From: JAGORY01 sp964517585
GTDB lineage: Bacteria > Patescibacteriota > Gracilibacteria > Peribacterales > Peribacteraceae
Assembly (NCBI GenBank): GCA_964517585.1
Contig: CAZFCB010000001.1
Location: 1-64,000, forward strand
DNA length: 64,000 nucleotides
Direction: 5' to 3'
The translations under genes were made by a program, and so were the position numbers. Of the stretch, positions 26,010 to 35,187 are shown in pieces. The notes beneath the pieces were generated by a model. It was not told where the DNA came from. It saw nothing but the letters and a program-made list of their open reading frames with translations, and made no database searches. Numbering within the stretch: position 1 is the first letter of the stretch; each line of letters opens with the position of its first letter.

Positions 26010-26939
26010 TCAAAGAACTTTCAGTCTCCCTTTCGCCGATGCGACATCTTTATAGCCTTTCTTTTTCAAAATATCGGCGAGTTCCTGATTAATCCGCCCA
26101 AAACACGCAGGTCCTTCTTTCATGAACTGTGTTCCAATCTGCACAGCGTCGGCACCACAGAGGAGGAATTCGAAAGCATCCATACCAGATTTGATTCCAC
26201 CAACGCCGATAATCGACATTCTGTCACCGAGTAGCTGACTGAACGCACGAACATTTGCTAGCGCAACAGGTTTGACATAATCGCCACCAAGACCGCCAAA
26301 ACCCCCCTTTGGCTTGATAATCGGACTTTCCGATTCTCCGTCGACAATGAGTGTATTACCGATCGAATTGATGCAAATCAAAGCACCGATTGGGTATTTC
26401 TTAAAAACCGCAGCTGCAAGTTCCCAATGGACTGAGTCAAAATACGGTGGAATTTTGAGGCCAAATGGCTTCTTAATCATTGGAACTAATTCATGGAGCA
26501 GCTTGTCAGTCATCTCAAAATCGTAGCCAATCTGCGGCTTACCCTTGAGGTTTGGACATGAAAAATTCAATTCGAGAAAATCAGCATCAGTCTTATTAAA
26601 TGCGTCGATCAGTGTTGGAAACTCTGAGGTTTGCAATACGCCAAGACTTGCAATAATCGGTTTATGAAAGGCTTTTAATTTTGGAATGATGTTGACGTAT
26701 TCTAGGTAACCGAGATTCGGATACCCCATACTGTTGATGGAGCCAAGTGGAACCTGAGCGTAGCGCGGTTCTTCATTGCCCTCGCGAAATGCAAGCGTGC
26801 ACGTCTTGATTGTGATCGCAGCAGAGCCAGACGCTCCGATCACTTGCAGCTCTTCCAGCGTCACATCTTTTGGCCCAGAGGCATTGAAAACGTATGAAGG
26901 CAACTCTACCCCTGCGATCTGCGTCTTCGTGGTGCTCAT
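26010..26939 (-). CDS. pyrD: Dihydroorotate dehydrogenase, class 1A-like
   Basis: PyrD oxidises dihydroorotate to orotate with FMN, the fourth step of pyrimidine synthesis. Visible motifs are NASGPKD, SINSMGYPNLG, LNFSCPNLKGKPQ (with the class 1 catalytic Cys), CINSIGN, GGFGGLGG, IIGVGGIKSGMDAFEFLLCGA and AVQIGTQF. The GKPQ and cytosolic form match class 1A, which uses fumarate; no PyrK-type subunit is adjacent. Length 309 residues is normal. The start at 26939 (MSTTKTQ) is preferred over the longer frame. It lies 41 bp downstream of pyrG on the same strand, so both are probably in one pyrimidine operon. Confidence 0.93.
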   Translation of the reverse strand: MSTTKTQIAGVELPSYVFNASGPKDVTLEELQVIGASGSAAITIKTCTLAFREGNEEPRYAQVPLGSINSMGYPNLGYLEYVNIIPKLKAFHKPIIASLGVLQTSEFPTLIDAFNKTDADFLELNFSCPNLKGKPQIGYDFEMTDKLLHELVPMIKKPFGLKIPPYFDSVHWELAAAVFKKYPIGALICINSIGNTLIVDGESESPIIKPKGGFGGLGGDYVKPVALANVRAFSQLLGDRMSIIGVGGIKSGMDAFEFLLCGADAVQIGTQFMKEGPACFGRINQELADILKKKGYKDVASAKGRLKVL

Positions 26940-26980
26940 CAAAACACATCCTACCAAAGCTACCCGCTACCCGCTACTAC

Positions 26981-28621
26981 TCACATATTTCCAACTGCTT
27001 CCTTCATAAACGCTCGAAACAAAGGATGCGGCCTATGAGGTCTGCTTTTAAATTCCGGATGGAACTGGCTACCGACCATGAACGGATGATCCTTGATTTC
27101 GACGATCTCCATGAGTCCTGTTGCTGGCCATTCGCCAGAGAACACAAGTCCTTTCGCTTCAAGCCGTTCGCGAAAATCATTGTTAAATTCATAACGATGT
27201 CTGTGGCGCTCAACAATTTCAGGTGTGCCATACGCAGCGTACGCCTTCGTCCCCTTTTTCAACTGACACTTATACTGTCCCAATCGGAGTGTACCTCCCA
27301 TACTGCGTCCTTTGTGTTGATCCGGGAGAAAATGAACGACGTACTTGTCATGTCCCAGTTTTTCTTTCTCATCAAATTCCTGACTCGTGAGTGCAGGATC
27401 TTTCAGCATTGTTCGAGCAAATTCAATAACGAGAAGTTGTGAACCAAGACAGAGTCCAAGATACGGCGTTTTGCTTGTCCGTGCATAGCCAGCCGCGAGT
27501 ATTTTCCCTTCAATACCACGTGTTCCAAATCCTCCTGGGACGATGATTCCTGCGCATGACTTCAATTGTTTCCAGGTCGTTGTATCTTTCTTCTCAAGTT
27601 TCTCACTATCGACCCACACGACTTCAGCTTTCCTGCTGTGAAGCACTGCTGCAGATTTGATCGATTCAATGACCGAAAGATAGGCGTCATCAAGATCTGT
27701 GTACTTTCCGACCAGTGCAATTTTGATTGGTTTTTCAGCATTCTCATACCGTTTTTTTCCTTCTTCCCATTCCTTCATATTTGGCCGCAGATTTCCGAGT
27801 CCTAACTTCCGACCGATGACAGATGCGATGTTATAGTGCTGAAGATTGAGAGGAACATCGTAAATCGATTTTACTGTTTGAGCAGGAATAACTGCCTCTC
27901 GCGGAACGTCGCAAAAGCGACTAATTTTATCAAGAAGTTCTGTAGGGATGGCGTAATCCGCACGCGCGAGGATGATGTCGGGCTGCAAGCCAATCCGGCG
28001 CAACTCTCGCACTGACAACTGCGTTGGTTTTGTCTTGAGTTCCTTGGAACCAGCTAAATATGGCAGGAGTGTGAGATGGACATGAAAAATGGTATCCGAT
28101 CCAAGGTCGGAACGCATCTGACGAATAGCCTCAAGAAAAGGTTCACCTTCAATGTCGCCGACGGTACCGCCAACCTCAATCATCATGATATCTGCCTTGC
28201 TCTCTTTTGCAGCCTTCTTCATCCAGTCCTTGATTGCATTCGTAATATGGGGGACAACCTGAATTGTTCCTCCGAGGAAATCTCCTTTTCGCTCGCGAGC
28301 CAGTACTTCTGTATAAATGCGTCCCGTTGTCACGGTACTCAGACGACTCATCGGCTCATCGATAAATCGCTCGTAATGGCCAAGATCAAGGTCCGTCTCT
28401 GCGCCATCATCGGTGACAAACACTTCTCCATGCTGAAATGGACTCATCGTTCCAGGGTCGACATTGAGGTATGGATCAAGCTTCTGCACAAAAACTTTAA
28501 AGCCGCACGCCTTCAGAATAGCGCCAATAGAAGCCGTAGCGATACCTTTCCCGAGCGAGGAACAAATGCCTCCGGTCACGATGATGTACTTTGTACCTTT
28601 CTTTAACTTCTTTGTAGGCAT
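26981..28621 (-). CDS. pyrG: CTP synthase
   Basis: PyrG makes CTP from UTP with ATP and glutamine. The N-terminal synthetase domain shows IIVTGGICSSLGKGI and QKLDPYLNVDPGTMSPFQHGEV. The C-terminal glutamine amidotransferase domain shows PGGFGTRG, YLGLCLGSQ (nucleophile Cys; many CTP synthases have GICLGMQ here) and the HPEFKS histidine-glutamate pair. At 546 residues the length is normal. It precedes pyrD in the same direction. The 152-bp upstream gap contains a terminator belonging to the YtxH-like gene. Confidence 0.97.
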   Translation of the reverse strand: MPTKKLKKGTKYIIVTGGICSSLGKGIATASIGAILKACGFKVFVQKLDPYLNVDPGTMSPFQHGEVFVTDDGAETDLDLGHYERFIDEPMSRLSTVTTGRIYTEVLARERKGDFLGGTIQVVPHITNAIKDWMKKAAKESKADIMMIEVGGTVGDIEGEPFLEAIRQMRSDLGSDTIFHVHLTLLPYLAGSKELKTKPTQLSVRELRRIGLQPDIILARADYAIPTELLDKISRFCDVPREAVIPAQTVKSIYDVPLNLQHYNIASVIGRKLGLGNLRPNMKEWEEGKKRYENAEKPIKIALVGKYTDLDDAYLSVIESIKSAAVLHSRKAEVVWVDSEKLEKKDTTTWKQLKSCAGIIVPGGFGTRGIEGKILAAGYARTSKTPYLGLCLGSQLLVIEFARTMLKDPALTSQEFDEKEKLGHDKYVVHFLPDQHKGRSMGGTLRLGQYKCQLKKGTKAYAAYGTPEIVERHRHRYEFNNDFRERLEAKGLVFSGEWPATGLMEIVEIKDHPFMVGSQFHPEFKSRPHRPHPLFRAFMKEAVGNM

Positions 28622-28735
28622 AGGAGAAATGAGGGGGAATCTTTTTGGGAGAACCCTCTTCTACAAATATCACGAGCCCGCCGAAGATTCTACCGAGCTT
28701 GCGCTAGAAGGCAAATGAATTAAGGATTTTTTTAT

Positions 28736-28762
28736 AAAAAGCCCCAGAAAGCAGGGCTTTTT
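28736..28762. terminator. Bidirectional intrinsic terminator
   Basis: AAAAAGCCC and GGGCTTTTT pair around an 9-nt loop, giving a hairpin flanked by A and T runs on both sides. It lies just downstream of the minus-strand YtxH-like gene (28774-29148) and most likely ends that transcript. Confidence 0.85.
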
Positions 28763-28773
28763 CCGTGAGTCGA

Positions 28774-29148
28774 TCACGAGCCTTTCTTTGTCTTCGTGGC
28801 AGCCTTGCGAACGGTATGCACTGACTTTCGGACACTACCAACGGCACGCTTTGCCTCCTTCACCTTCGCACCAAGAAACTTCTGCACCTCATCCTTTGCC
28901 GAACTGTAGTAATCATGAACATATTGTTTGCCGTCTGCAATTCGATCATCGATTCCATGCTGTTCTGCAAGCTGGCGAACCTCCTTCGCAACGATCTGAC
29001 CATCGTTCGAAAGGTGTTTACCAAGAATTTTCGCAGCTTCACTAGAATCTTTCGCGTCGATCATTTCGCTCCGAAGCTTTTTATTGCTCAGAACGTATCC
29101 AGCCATAGCGCCACCAATTGTACCGAGGAGAAACGTGAGTTTTTTCAT
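28774..29148 (-). CDS. YtxH-like small membrane/stress protein
   Basis: The 124-residue protein begins with a glycine-rich hydrophobic helix (TFLLGTIGGAMAGYVLSNKKLR), followed by a charged helical region and a very basic C-terminus (KAATKTKKGS). This layout is typical of YtxH-like proteins, which are often induced by stress and anchored in the membrane. The basic tail could contact DNA or acidic polymers. The function is not known. A strong terminator follows. Confidence 0.65.
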   Translation of the reverse strand: MKKLTFLLGTIGGAMAGYVLSNKKLRSEMIDAKDSSEAAKILGKHLSNDGQIVAKEVRQLAEQHGIDDRIADGKQYVHDYYSSAKDEVQKFLGAKVKEAKRAVGSVRKSVHTVRKAATKTKKGS

Positions 29149-29270
29149 AAAGATATTGTTGGGAAGTGGATCCGAATACTACCACAAATCCACTGCATGT
29201 GTCATCAGATCTACACCATAAAATCAGGGCATTTGTACAACGATATCCTCAAACAACATCTACTGATAAT

Positions 29271-31622
29271 TTACCGAGGGAAACGTTGGCGCAGTTCCGC
29301 AAGCTGTTGCTGTGTGAGCACGGACAGTAAATCTGTATCCAAAGCTTCGATGACCCCATCTGCGGAACGAAAACGCTTCAGAAGTGCTGCACGAGTGATG
29401 TCGCCGATGCCGGGTACTTCATCAAGTTTGGAATGCGTCATCGCACGATCGAGACGTTTCTCGCGACGAGCATTGGCAAATCGATGCGCTTCATCACGGA
29501 CGCGCTGCAAAAGAAATCGTGCGGGAGAATCTTTCGACACGACAAGAGAATCTGACTGTCCTGGCAAAAATATTTCCTCCTCGCGCTTCGCAAGACCAGC
29601 TACCGGAATCTTGAGCCCGAGTGCCTCCAGCGCCTCTGTTGCAGCCGAGAGCTGTCCTTTCCCACCATCAATGAGGAGGAGATCTGGTACCGAAAGAAAT
29701 GACTCATCCATTTTATTTTTCGATACTTCGTACGCCAAAATAATGCCAGGTTGGTGATCTGGATGTTCTGCATGAAATCGTTCTTCTTTCTGAGTTAAGA
29801 CACTCGGAGGCGTGTGAAGATGATGAAAACCAAGTTCCGCGTAATATTCTTCCAGATGTGGCAGTGCATCAATAATCGTGTACACCTTGCCCTTCTTCAA
29901 TTTGGACAGCAGTGATTTTGAAAGGATGTGGCCAATTTTTTTCCCACGGAAATCCTTATGAACCCACACTGATTTTAATTCAAGAATATTGTCTTCTTCA
30001 TGCATGTACAGACTCGCGGTTGCGACAATACGATCCTGTGATCTGGCAACAATAAAATCTTCATATTCAATCTTCTCCGGACTCAAGCGTGGCTCAGACA
30101 TGATGATTTCCTCAATGATTTTTTGATCTTTTTTCTTTGCTTTTCCAACCTCGATATTATCAGCGTACAGGCGTGCAATTGAAGTTTTGAGATCATCTGT
30201 AAGGTAACGCAAGCGCCGACGAAGTGTTTCTTTGATGGATTTGTAATCATCGATGGCTCCCTCTTGTACCGTTTGCATGTTAAAACTCCGGTAGTGTTCT
30301 CGCTTCGGTTTTCCGTTCACGAACACGACCATGCTCCCGACAGTTGCCGTTCCACCAAGGTGTGAGATGTCGTACCCTTCTATTCTTCGTGGAGGCGAGG
30401 AAAGATGGGCGAGCGATGCAAGTTCCCTCAATGCTTCTTCTACAGTTTTACTCTCAGCCTCCCACGCTGCAAATTGCTGTTGTACTTTTTCCTCAGCATT
30501 TCTTTCGGCCATCTCAAGGAGTTTGGATTTTTTGCCACGCTCAGGGATAACAGTCCTCACGATTCTTCCGTGTCGCTGACCAAGCCATGATGTCAATAAT
30601 TCTGCTTCAGGGAGCGATTCGCCGAGGATGATGACATCAGGAATATCCTGAGTATTCTCATAATACTGTGGCAAAAATTGTGCCATTGCTTCACGAGCTG
30701 TTTCAGCTTCTCCACGGAGTGCAAATGCCAATTGTTCAATAACTTTTCCGTCTCGTTCCCGAAGCATGACCACCTGAATCTTTCCGTGACTCAGAGCAAT
30801 GCCGAAGATGTCGGCATTTTCACCGGAAGCATCCGAAATAATTTGTCGTTTTTCTAGGTCTTCTATGAACCGTACAACATCCCGAAACTTTGCCGCTCGT
30901 TCAAATTTCTTCTCCGTTGCCGCCAGTTGCATCTGTTCATGTGCTTTCTTTTTCACGGAATCAACGTTGCCACGGAAAAATTTCTCAACGGCGGAAACTC
31001 GCTCGGCATATTCTTCTCTCGTCACAGTATCGATGCACAGTCCGCTGCATTTCCCTATTTGATAATCCAGACAAGGAGTATGAGAAGTTGCCGCACACGA
31101 CTCAGCGCCATGATTTAAAGCATCTAGCGACTTCTTGCATGATCGAAAATGAAGAAGCGAATCGAGCATGTCAATTGTCTCGTTCGTACTTCTGGCACCC
31201 AGAAATGGCCCGAAGTACTTTGCTCCGTCACTCTCCAATTTTCGAACAACATCAATACGCGGATATCTCTCCTGCAGGGACATCCGGACGTACACGTATC
31301 CTTTGTCATCTTTGAGTAAGACGTTGTACTTTGGCTGTATTTGTTTGATCAGATTGGACTCAAGGATAAACGCCTCAAGTTCGCTACGAACAACTGTCAC
31401 ATCGAAATCAGCAATGTGTCGAACCATCATGTCGGTCCACGGCGATCGTTTGACGCCATCCTGTACGTATGTTGTCATGCGCTTGCGAAGATTCTTGGCC
31501 TTGCCCACATACAACACATTTTTCTCTGCATCAAGCCAACGATACACGCCAGGTTCAGAGGGGACTTTTGCCACTCTCTTGCGGAGAACCGTCTGCCGAG
31601 ACTCAGATGTTGGTGCCTTCAC
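29271..31622 (-). CDS. uvrC: UvrC nucleotide-excision repair nuclease with an inserted GNAT-like domain
   Basis: UvrC makes both incisions around DNA lesions in the UvrABC system. The GIY-YIG domain spans residues 20-100 (GVYRWLDAEKNVLYVGKAKNLRKR), a Cys-rich segment lies at 162-196, the UVR helix pair at 220-256, and the RNase H-like nuclease from 413 (IEGYDISHLGG) with LLLIDGGKGQL at 648-658 and AHRFA at 712-716. Two HhH motifs end the protein (DEVPGIGDITRAALLKRF). Between RRRLRYL (about 473) and the LLLIDGG strand sits an extra segment of about 160 residues. It contains LELKSVWVHKDFRGKKIGHIL (548-567) and YYAELGFHHL, a GNAT acetyltransferase signature. Total length is 783 against about 600 usually. 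Confidence 0.93.
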   Translation of the reverse strand: MKAPTSESRQTVLRKRVAKVPSEPGVYRWLDAEKNVLYVGKAKNLRKRMTTYVQDGVKRSPWTDMMVRHIADFDVTVVRSELEAFILESNLIKQIQPKYNVLLKDDKGYVYVRMSLQERYPRIDVVRKLESDGAKYFGPFLGARSTNETIDMLDSLLHFRSCKKSLDALNHGAESCAATSHTPCLDYQIGKCSGLCIDTVTREEYAERVSAVEKFFRGNVDSVKKKAHEQMQLAATEKKFERAAKFRDVVRFIEDLEKRQIISDASGENADIFGIALSHGKIQVVMLRERDGKVIEQLAFALRGEAETAREAMAQFLPQYYENTQDIPDVIILGESLPEAELLTSWLGQRHGRIVRTVIPERGKKSKLLEMAERNAEEKVQQQFAAWEAESKTVEEALRELASLAHLSSPPRRIEGYDISHLGGTATVGSMVVFVNGKPKREHYRSFNMQTVQEGAIDDYKSIKETLRRRLRYLTDDLKTSIARLYADNIEVGKAKKKDQKIIEEIIMSEPRLSPEKIEYEDFIVARSQDRIVATASLYMHEEDNILELKSVWVHKDFRGKKIGHILSKSLLSKLKKGKVYTIIDALPHLEEYYAELGFHHLHTPPSVLTQKEERFHAEHPDHQPGIILAYEVSKNKMDESFLSVPDLLLIDGGKGQLSAATEALEALGLKIPVAGLAKREEEIFLPGQSDSLVVSKDSPARFLLQRVRDEAHRFANARREKRLDRAMTHSKLDEVPGIGDITRAALLKRFRSADGVIEALDTDLLSVLTQQQLAELRQRFPR

Positions 31623-31676
31623 AGAATTATCCTACCGCGAAGCACCGAACGACTCCTATACTTCATGCACAATTCC

Positions 31677-32477
31677 ATGTCGTCTCCCACTCCACTCATT
31701 TCGGCAATCGTCCTGAATTACCGTTCACCCCGTGACACGGTGAAGTGCGTACAAGCGCTCAAGAAACAAACAATAGCAGACAGCATGGAAATCATTGCGA
31801 TCGATAATCATTCGAATGATGAATCTATTGGGTTTATGCGCGCGCAACTTTCCTCGCTCCATGAGGTACGGATTGTGGAAGAAAGACAAAACCTTGGATA
31901 TGGACGGGGGAATAATGCGGCAGCCAAACTTGCACGTGGCGAGTATCTCCTCATCCTCAACCCTGACAATGTCCTTCCGCCCGATGCGTGCGAAAAAATG
32001 CTTGCAGCACTCACGAGTGATCCAAAGATTGGTGTTGTTGGACCAGGGCTCATCTATCCAGATGGATCTATCCGTCCATCAGCACGAAGGTTTCCGAAGC
32101 CGATGGATTTACTCCAAAAAAGGTTATTCCCGAGCGCCTGGCATGCAGCATATGATGCAGAACGCCAACGACTACTATCAGCTTCTGCAGTTGATGTGGA
32201 CTGGCTTGTAGGAGCATGCTTGTTGCTTCGCACTGATCTCTATAAGGAACTCGGCGGATTTGACGAACGTTTTTTTCTCTTCTTTGAAGACATTGATCTC
32301 TGCCGCCGGATTCACAACATGGGCAAGAGCGTGATGTACATGCCTGATGTGCAAGTGCTCGACAGAAAAGGTCGCCTGAGTGGTAGTAGTATCTTTTCGC
32401 TCTTCACGAGAAAAACTACCCGCATACATCTTGCAAGTGCTCTGAAGTATTTTTGGAAATGGAGATGGAGCGTGTAG
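31677..32477 (+). CDS. Family 2 glycosyltransferase
   Basis: The 266-residue protein is a GT-A fold transferase of the GT2 type, resembling rhamnosyltransferases. Motifs are SAIVLNYRSPRDTVKCVQAL, IAIDNHSNDESI, NLGYGRGNNAA, LLILNPDN (metal-binding DxD-like position), VGACLLLRTDL and FFLFFEDIDLCRRI. It has no membrane helix. It likely adds a sugar to a cell-surface glycan. ATG 31677 is chosen because a TATACT box lies at 31657-31662; ATG 31665 would leave almost no leader. It is divergent from uvrC with a 54-bp gap. Confidence 0.85.
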   Translation: MSSPTPLISAIVLNYRSPRDTVKCVQALKKQTIADSMEIIAIDNHSNDESIGFMRAQLSSLHEVRIVEERQNLGYGRGNNAAAKLARGEYLLILNPDNVLPPDACEKMLAALTSDPKIGVVGPGLIYPDGSIRPSARRFPKPMDLLQKRLFPSAWHAAYDAERQRLLSASAVDVDWLVGACLLLRTDLYKELGGFDERFFLFFEDIDLCRRIHNMGKSVMYMPDVQVLDRKGRLSGSSIFSLFTRKTTRIHLASALKYFWKWRWSV

Positions 32478-32611
32478 AAAGTAGCGGTAAGAAGGTGGCA
32501 GTTAGAAGGTAGAAAACGACGCAATTCCCTACGCGCTCACCGCTAACCGCTCTCTCAAAGTACTTTTTGTAGCTTGACCACGCGCCAAACCATGTTTACA
32601 GTATCCCGGCT

Positions 32612-33304
32612 ATGAAGAAGGCTATTCCACTATCGGTGAGTAATCGTTCTACGACGCACAGCGCGAAAGATTTGCGTAAGGCCGGCGATGTTCCTGGCGT
32701 CATGTATGGAAACACGATGAAAAATACGTCTATCCAGTGCAACGCCAAAGAGCTCCATGGCGTGTATGTAAAAGCTGGAGAAAATAATCTCGTAGATGTG
32801 GAGATAGAAGGCAAGAAGGTCCCCTGTCTCATCCATGCAATCACCTTTGATCCTGTCACGAGTGCATACGAACATATCGATCTCTACGCTGTTGATATGT
32901 CCAAGAAGGTTACAACCAATATCCCTGTCGTCTTTGAAGGCGAATGCCCAGCCGTCAAAAACCATGGCGGCATTCTTTTGACAGTACACAGCCAACTGGA
33001 AGTGACGTGTTTGCCATCGGATATTCCAGAAAGTTTCATCGTAAATTTGACGGTTCTCGAAAACATTCACGATTCCATTACGATCGCCAAGCTCCAAGTC
33101 CCGCAGGGTGTAGTCATTACGAAGGCACCAGAAACAGCTATCGTCATCGTGCAGGAGCCACGCAAAGAGGAGGTGATCGAAGTCGTCACTCCTGGCGCAG
33201 CAGATGCTGCCGCTGTAACAGGCGCAGATGCAGCAGCTCCTGCTGGCGCTGGCGAACCAGCAGCCGATACAAGCAAAGATGTAAAGGCTCCAGCAAAAAA
33301 ATAG
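32612..33304 (+). CDS. rplY: 50S ribosomal protein L25, long (TL5/CTC) form
   Basis: L25 binds 5S rRNA in the large subunit. The N-terminal domain (about 1-90) has the RSTTHSAKDLRKAGDVPGVMYG opening of the L25/TL5 family, followed by the C-terminal TL5 domain (about 95-185) with a VNLTVLENIHDSITIAKLQVPQGV stretch. The last 40 residues are rich in Ala, Gly and Lys and probably disordered. The length of 230 matches the CTC form. The upstream gap 32478-32611 holds no gene. Confidence 0.95.
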   Translation: MKKAIPLSVSNRSTTHSAKDLRKAGDVPGVMYGNTMKNTSIQCNAKELHGVYVKAGENNLVDVEIEGKKVPCLIHAITFDPVTSAYEHIDLYAVDMSKKVTTNIPVVFEGECPAVKNHGGILLTVHSQLEVTCLPSDIPESFIVNLTVLENIHDSITIAKLQVPQGVVITKAPETAIVIVQEPRKEEVIEVVTPGAADAAAVTGADAAAPAGAGEPAADTSKDVKAPAKK

Positions 33305-33373
33305 ATCGGGGAACAATTGGACTACAAAAAAACCACCGTGATGAACGATGGCTGGTGTTTGATCAGTTCTTTT

Positions 33374-33739
33374 TTACACTTCACGCTTCGACCTCTTCAT
33401 TCTCCGACTGGCGATACGAGCGCGCGTGCGACCTGAATGCATTTCTTTATACTTCTTAATTTGATCTTCAAGTTTCTCAATACAACTGTCTAAGGCTTCG
33501 AGCGGTGTAAACTTTCGTGATTCAACACGAAGAATTTTCTTCGGTAGATGGACGGTGACCATGACTTTCACCTGATCACGGTCTTTTTTCGTATCGCGCT
33601 TCTCAGATTCAACACGAATACTTGATCCATCATCTTTCAGAAAACGGCAGTATGTTGCGAGTTTTCCGATTTTTTTTGCGAGGAGAATAAGTTCTTCGTC
33701 GTTATAACGAACGCCTTTCTCGAAGTGTTCAACATGCAT
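33374..33739 (-). CDS. hpf: Ribosome hibernation factor-like protein (HPF/RaiA, S30AE family)
   Basis: The family binds the decoding region of idle 30S subunits and promotes 70S/100S inactivation in stationary phase. The 121-residue protein shows the beta-alpha layout of S30AE, including VKVMVTVHLPKKILRVESRKFTPLEALDSCIEKLEDQIKKYKE and a basic C-terminal tail. The start at 33739 (MHVEHF) is chosen because the longer frame adds residues unlike the family. It converges with rplY, 69 bp away. Both sequences are ribosome related. Confidence 0.75.
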   Translation of the reverse strand: MHVEHFEKGVRYNDEELILLAKKIGKLATYCRFLKDDGSSIRVESEKRDTKKDRDQVKVMVTVHLPKKILRVESRKFTPLEALDSCIEKLEDQIKKYKEMHSGRTRARIASRRMKRSKREV

Positions 33740-33820
33740 GAGGAAATTGCGGGAAAAGAGTACAAGTACACTACCAGAGGGGCGGATCAGGGGCATCTTC
33801 CAAAAAGTCTGGTTTTACGG

Positions 33821-33826
33821 TATAAT
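33821..33826 (+). promoter_or_regulatory. -10 box of the unknown four-gene operon
   Basis: A perfect TATAAT lies 25 nt before the ATG at 33852, giving a predicted leader of about 18 nt. No convincing -35 box was found. Confidence 0.6.
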
Positions 33827-33851
33827 ATTAACGAAAACACACATTCATTCC

Positions 33852-34067
33852 ATGGATCTCCAAACCCTATCCCAAAAAATACGTTTGAGCCGTTTACTCA
33901 CGGAGTCTGAACGTGCCTATTGGGTAGGCAACCTGCCTCAGATGACGGAAGAACAACTGCTGTCATTAGAAACAATACTACAGGAGGCACAGGCTCTTTC
34001 GTGGAATACCGAGATGCAAACCTATATGTCCATTGCTACCAAAGCTTCAACGGCTCTCGCCGCATAA
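33852..34067 (+). CDS. Small protein of unknown function, first gene of an unknown operon
   Basis: The 71-residue protein is helical and soluble, with no recognised family. The start at 33852 is set by a TATAAT box at 33821-33826; the longer upstream frame runs through that promoter. It leads a tight same-strand series with the genes at 34084, 35184 and 36548. Its sequence resembles short helical linkers, and I infer no function. Confidence 0.55.
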   Translation: MDLQTLSQKIRLSRLLTESERAYWVGNLPQMTEEQLLSLETILQEAQALSWNTEMQTYMSIATKASTALAA

Positions 34068-34083
34068 TTTCTCCTCATATTTT

Positions 34084-35187
34084 ATGACCGAAAACACACC
34101 AAACGAAAACATGAAGAATTCTCCAGAAGTTCCAGAGACACCTGTAACCCCACAAGAAGCACTCTTGAAATTGCAGGAGCACGTCGAGCAAGGTCGATTT
34201 GATGCACTCGTGGATGATCTCATGGGAAAGGCAGCTGAGAAAAAAGAAGTACCAGCTGCGCAGATTGATGCTTTCGTAACATCTCTCAATGCAGAGCAGA
34301 TGAGCGCACTTGAAAACTTTCTTGCAGGAAAACCTGCAGACACTCGTGCAAGTGCACTACGCGCAAGACTCCAGCAAGTGACAGTGGCAGGCAGTGCTCC
34401 TGTTATTTCTGACAGACCTGCAGAAGGGCAAGAAACTCTGTCTGAGCCTGCTAGAAAAGTAAACGATGCTCTCGACAAGGGTATTCAGCGCCTGTTTGCA
34501 GGTGGAAAACTCAATGAGTTTGCTGCAAAAATTGGCATCAAGGAAATCGGACCCGATCAGTTGAAGTTCGTGAAGAGCTTCTTGCTCGGATACGCCGCAA
34601 AATTATTTGAAGGTGTCGTACTCTCGATAAAGAAAATAAATCCAGGTACCAATGTTACGTCCATGCTCAATCTGCCACTTGAGCTTAGACTCCTAGAAAT
34701 TCCTAAAGCTGAAGACCGAGCAAAATATAAGGCACTCTACCTAGAACGTCTTGGAAAAGGATTGGAAGCACCAACGCTGGATGAAGCTTTGAACCCGCAG
34801 GTTGCTCAGTCTCCCGTTACACAGCCCGCATCGAAACCAGCTGAAGTAGCTCCTACCACCGTACCAGTCGACAATAAAATCACGGATGCGAAGCGTACTA
34901 TACAGCTCGGAGATGGAACAAGTTTTACTCTGACTCGAAGCAACAGCAAGACGATAGTGACCGCTGCTGGAAACACTGTCGAAGCCAAAGTTGCAGGAAA
35001 AGAAGTTGAAGATGTATTCGCAAACGATGCGAATGACAAAGAAAAAGCTGTCGTGACATTCAAACTCGTCGACCGTTTGATAAAGGTCGACGCTGATGCT
35101 CTCCAGAAAGCGGTACAGAACAAAGAGAAGGTTCTCACAACTGAGGATGGAACAAAGATTGAACTTCTTGAAATCAAAAACGCATGA
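34084..35187 (+). CDS. Unknown protein, second gene of the operon
   Basis: The 367-residue protein has an acidic, helical N-terminus (about 1-90), a central helical domain (about 110-210), a Pro/Thr/Val-rich linker (about 240-270) and a C-terminal beta-rich domain (about 275-367) with SFTLTRSNSKTIVTAAG. No signal peptide or membrane helix is seen. Its start lies 16 nt after the preceding stop, and its stop overlaps the next start as ATGA (35184-35187). The family is not recognised. Confidence 0.6.
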   Translation: MTENTPNENMKNSPEVPETPVTPQEALLKLQEHVEQGRFDALVDDLMGKAAEKKEVPAAQIDAFVTSLNAEQMSALENFLAGKPADTRASALRARLQQVTVAGSAPVISDRPAEGQETLSEPARKVNDALDKGIQRLFAGGKLNEFAAKIGIKEIGPDQLKFVKSFLLGYAAKLFEGVVLSIKKINPGTNVTSMLNLPLELRLLEIPKAEDRAKYKALYLERLGKGLEAPTLDEALNPQVAQSPVTQPASKPAEVAPTTVPVDNKITDAKRTIQLGDGTSFTLTRSNSKTIVTAAGNTVEAKVAGKEVEDVFANDANDKEKAVVTFKLVDRLIKVDADALQKAVQNKEKVLTTEDGTKIELLEIKNA

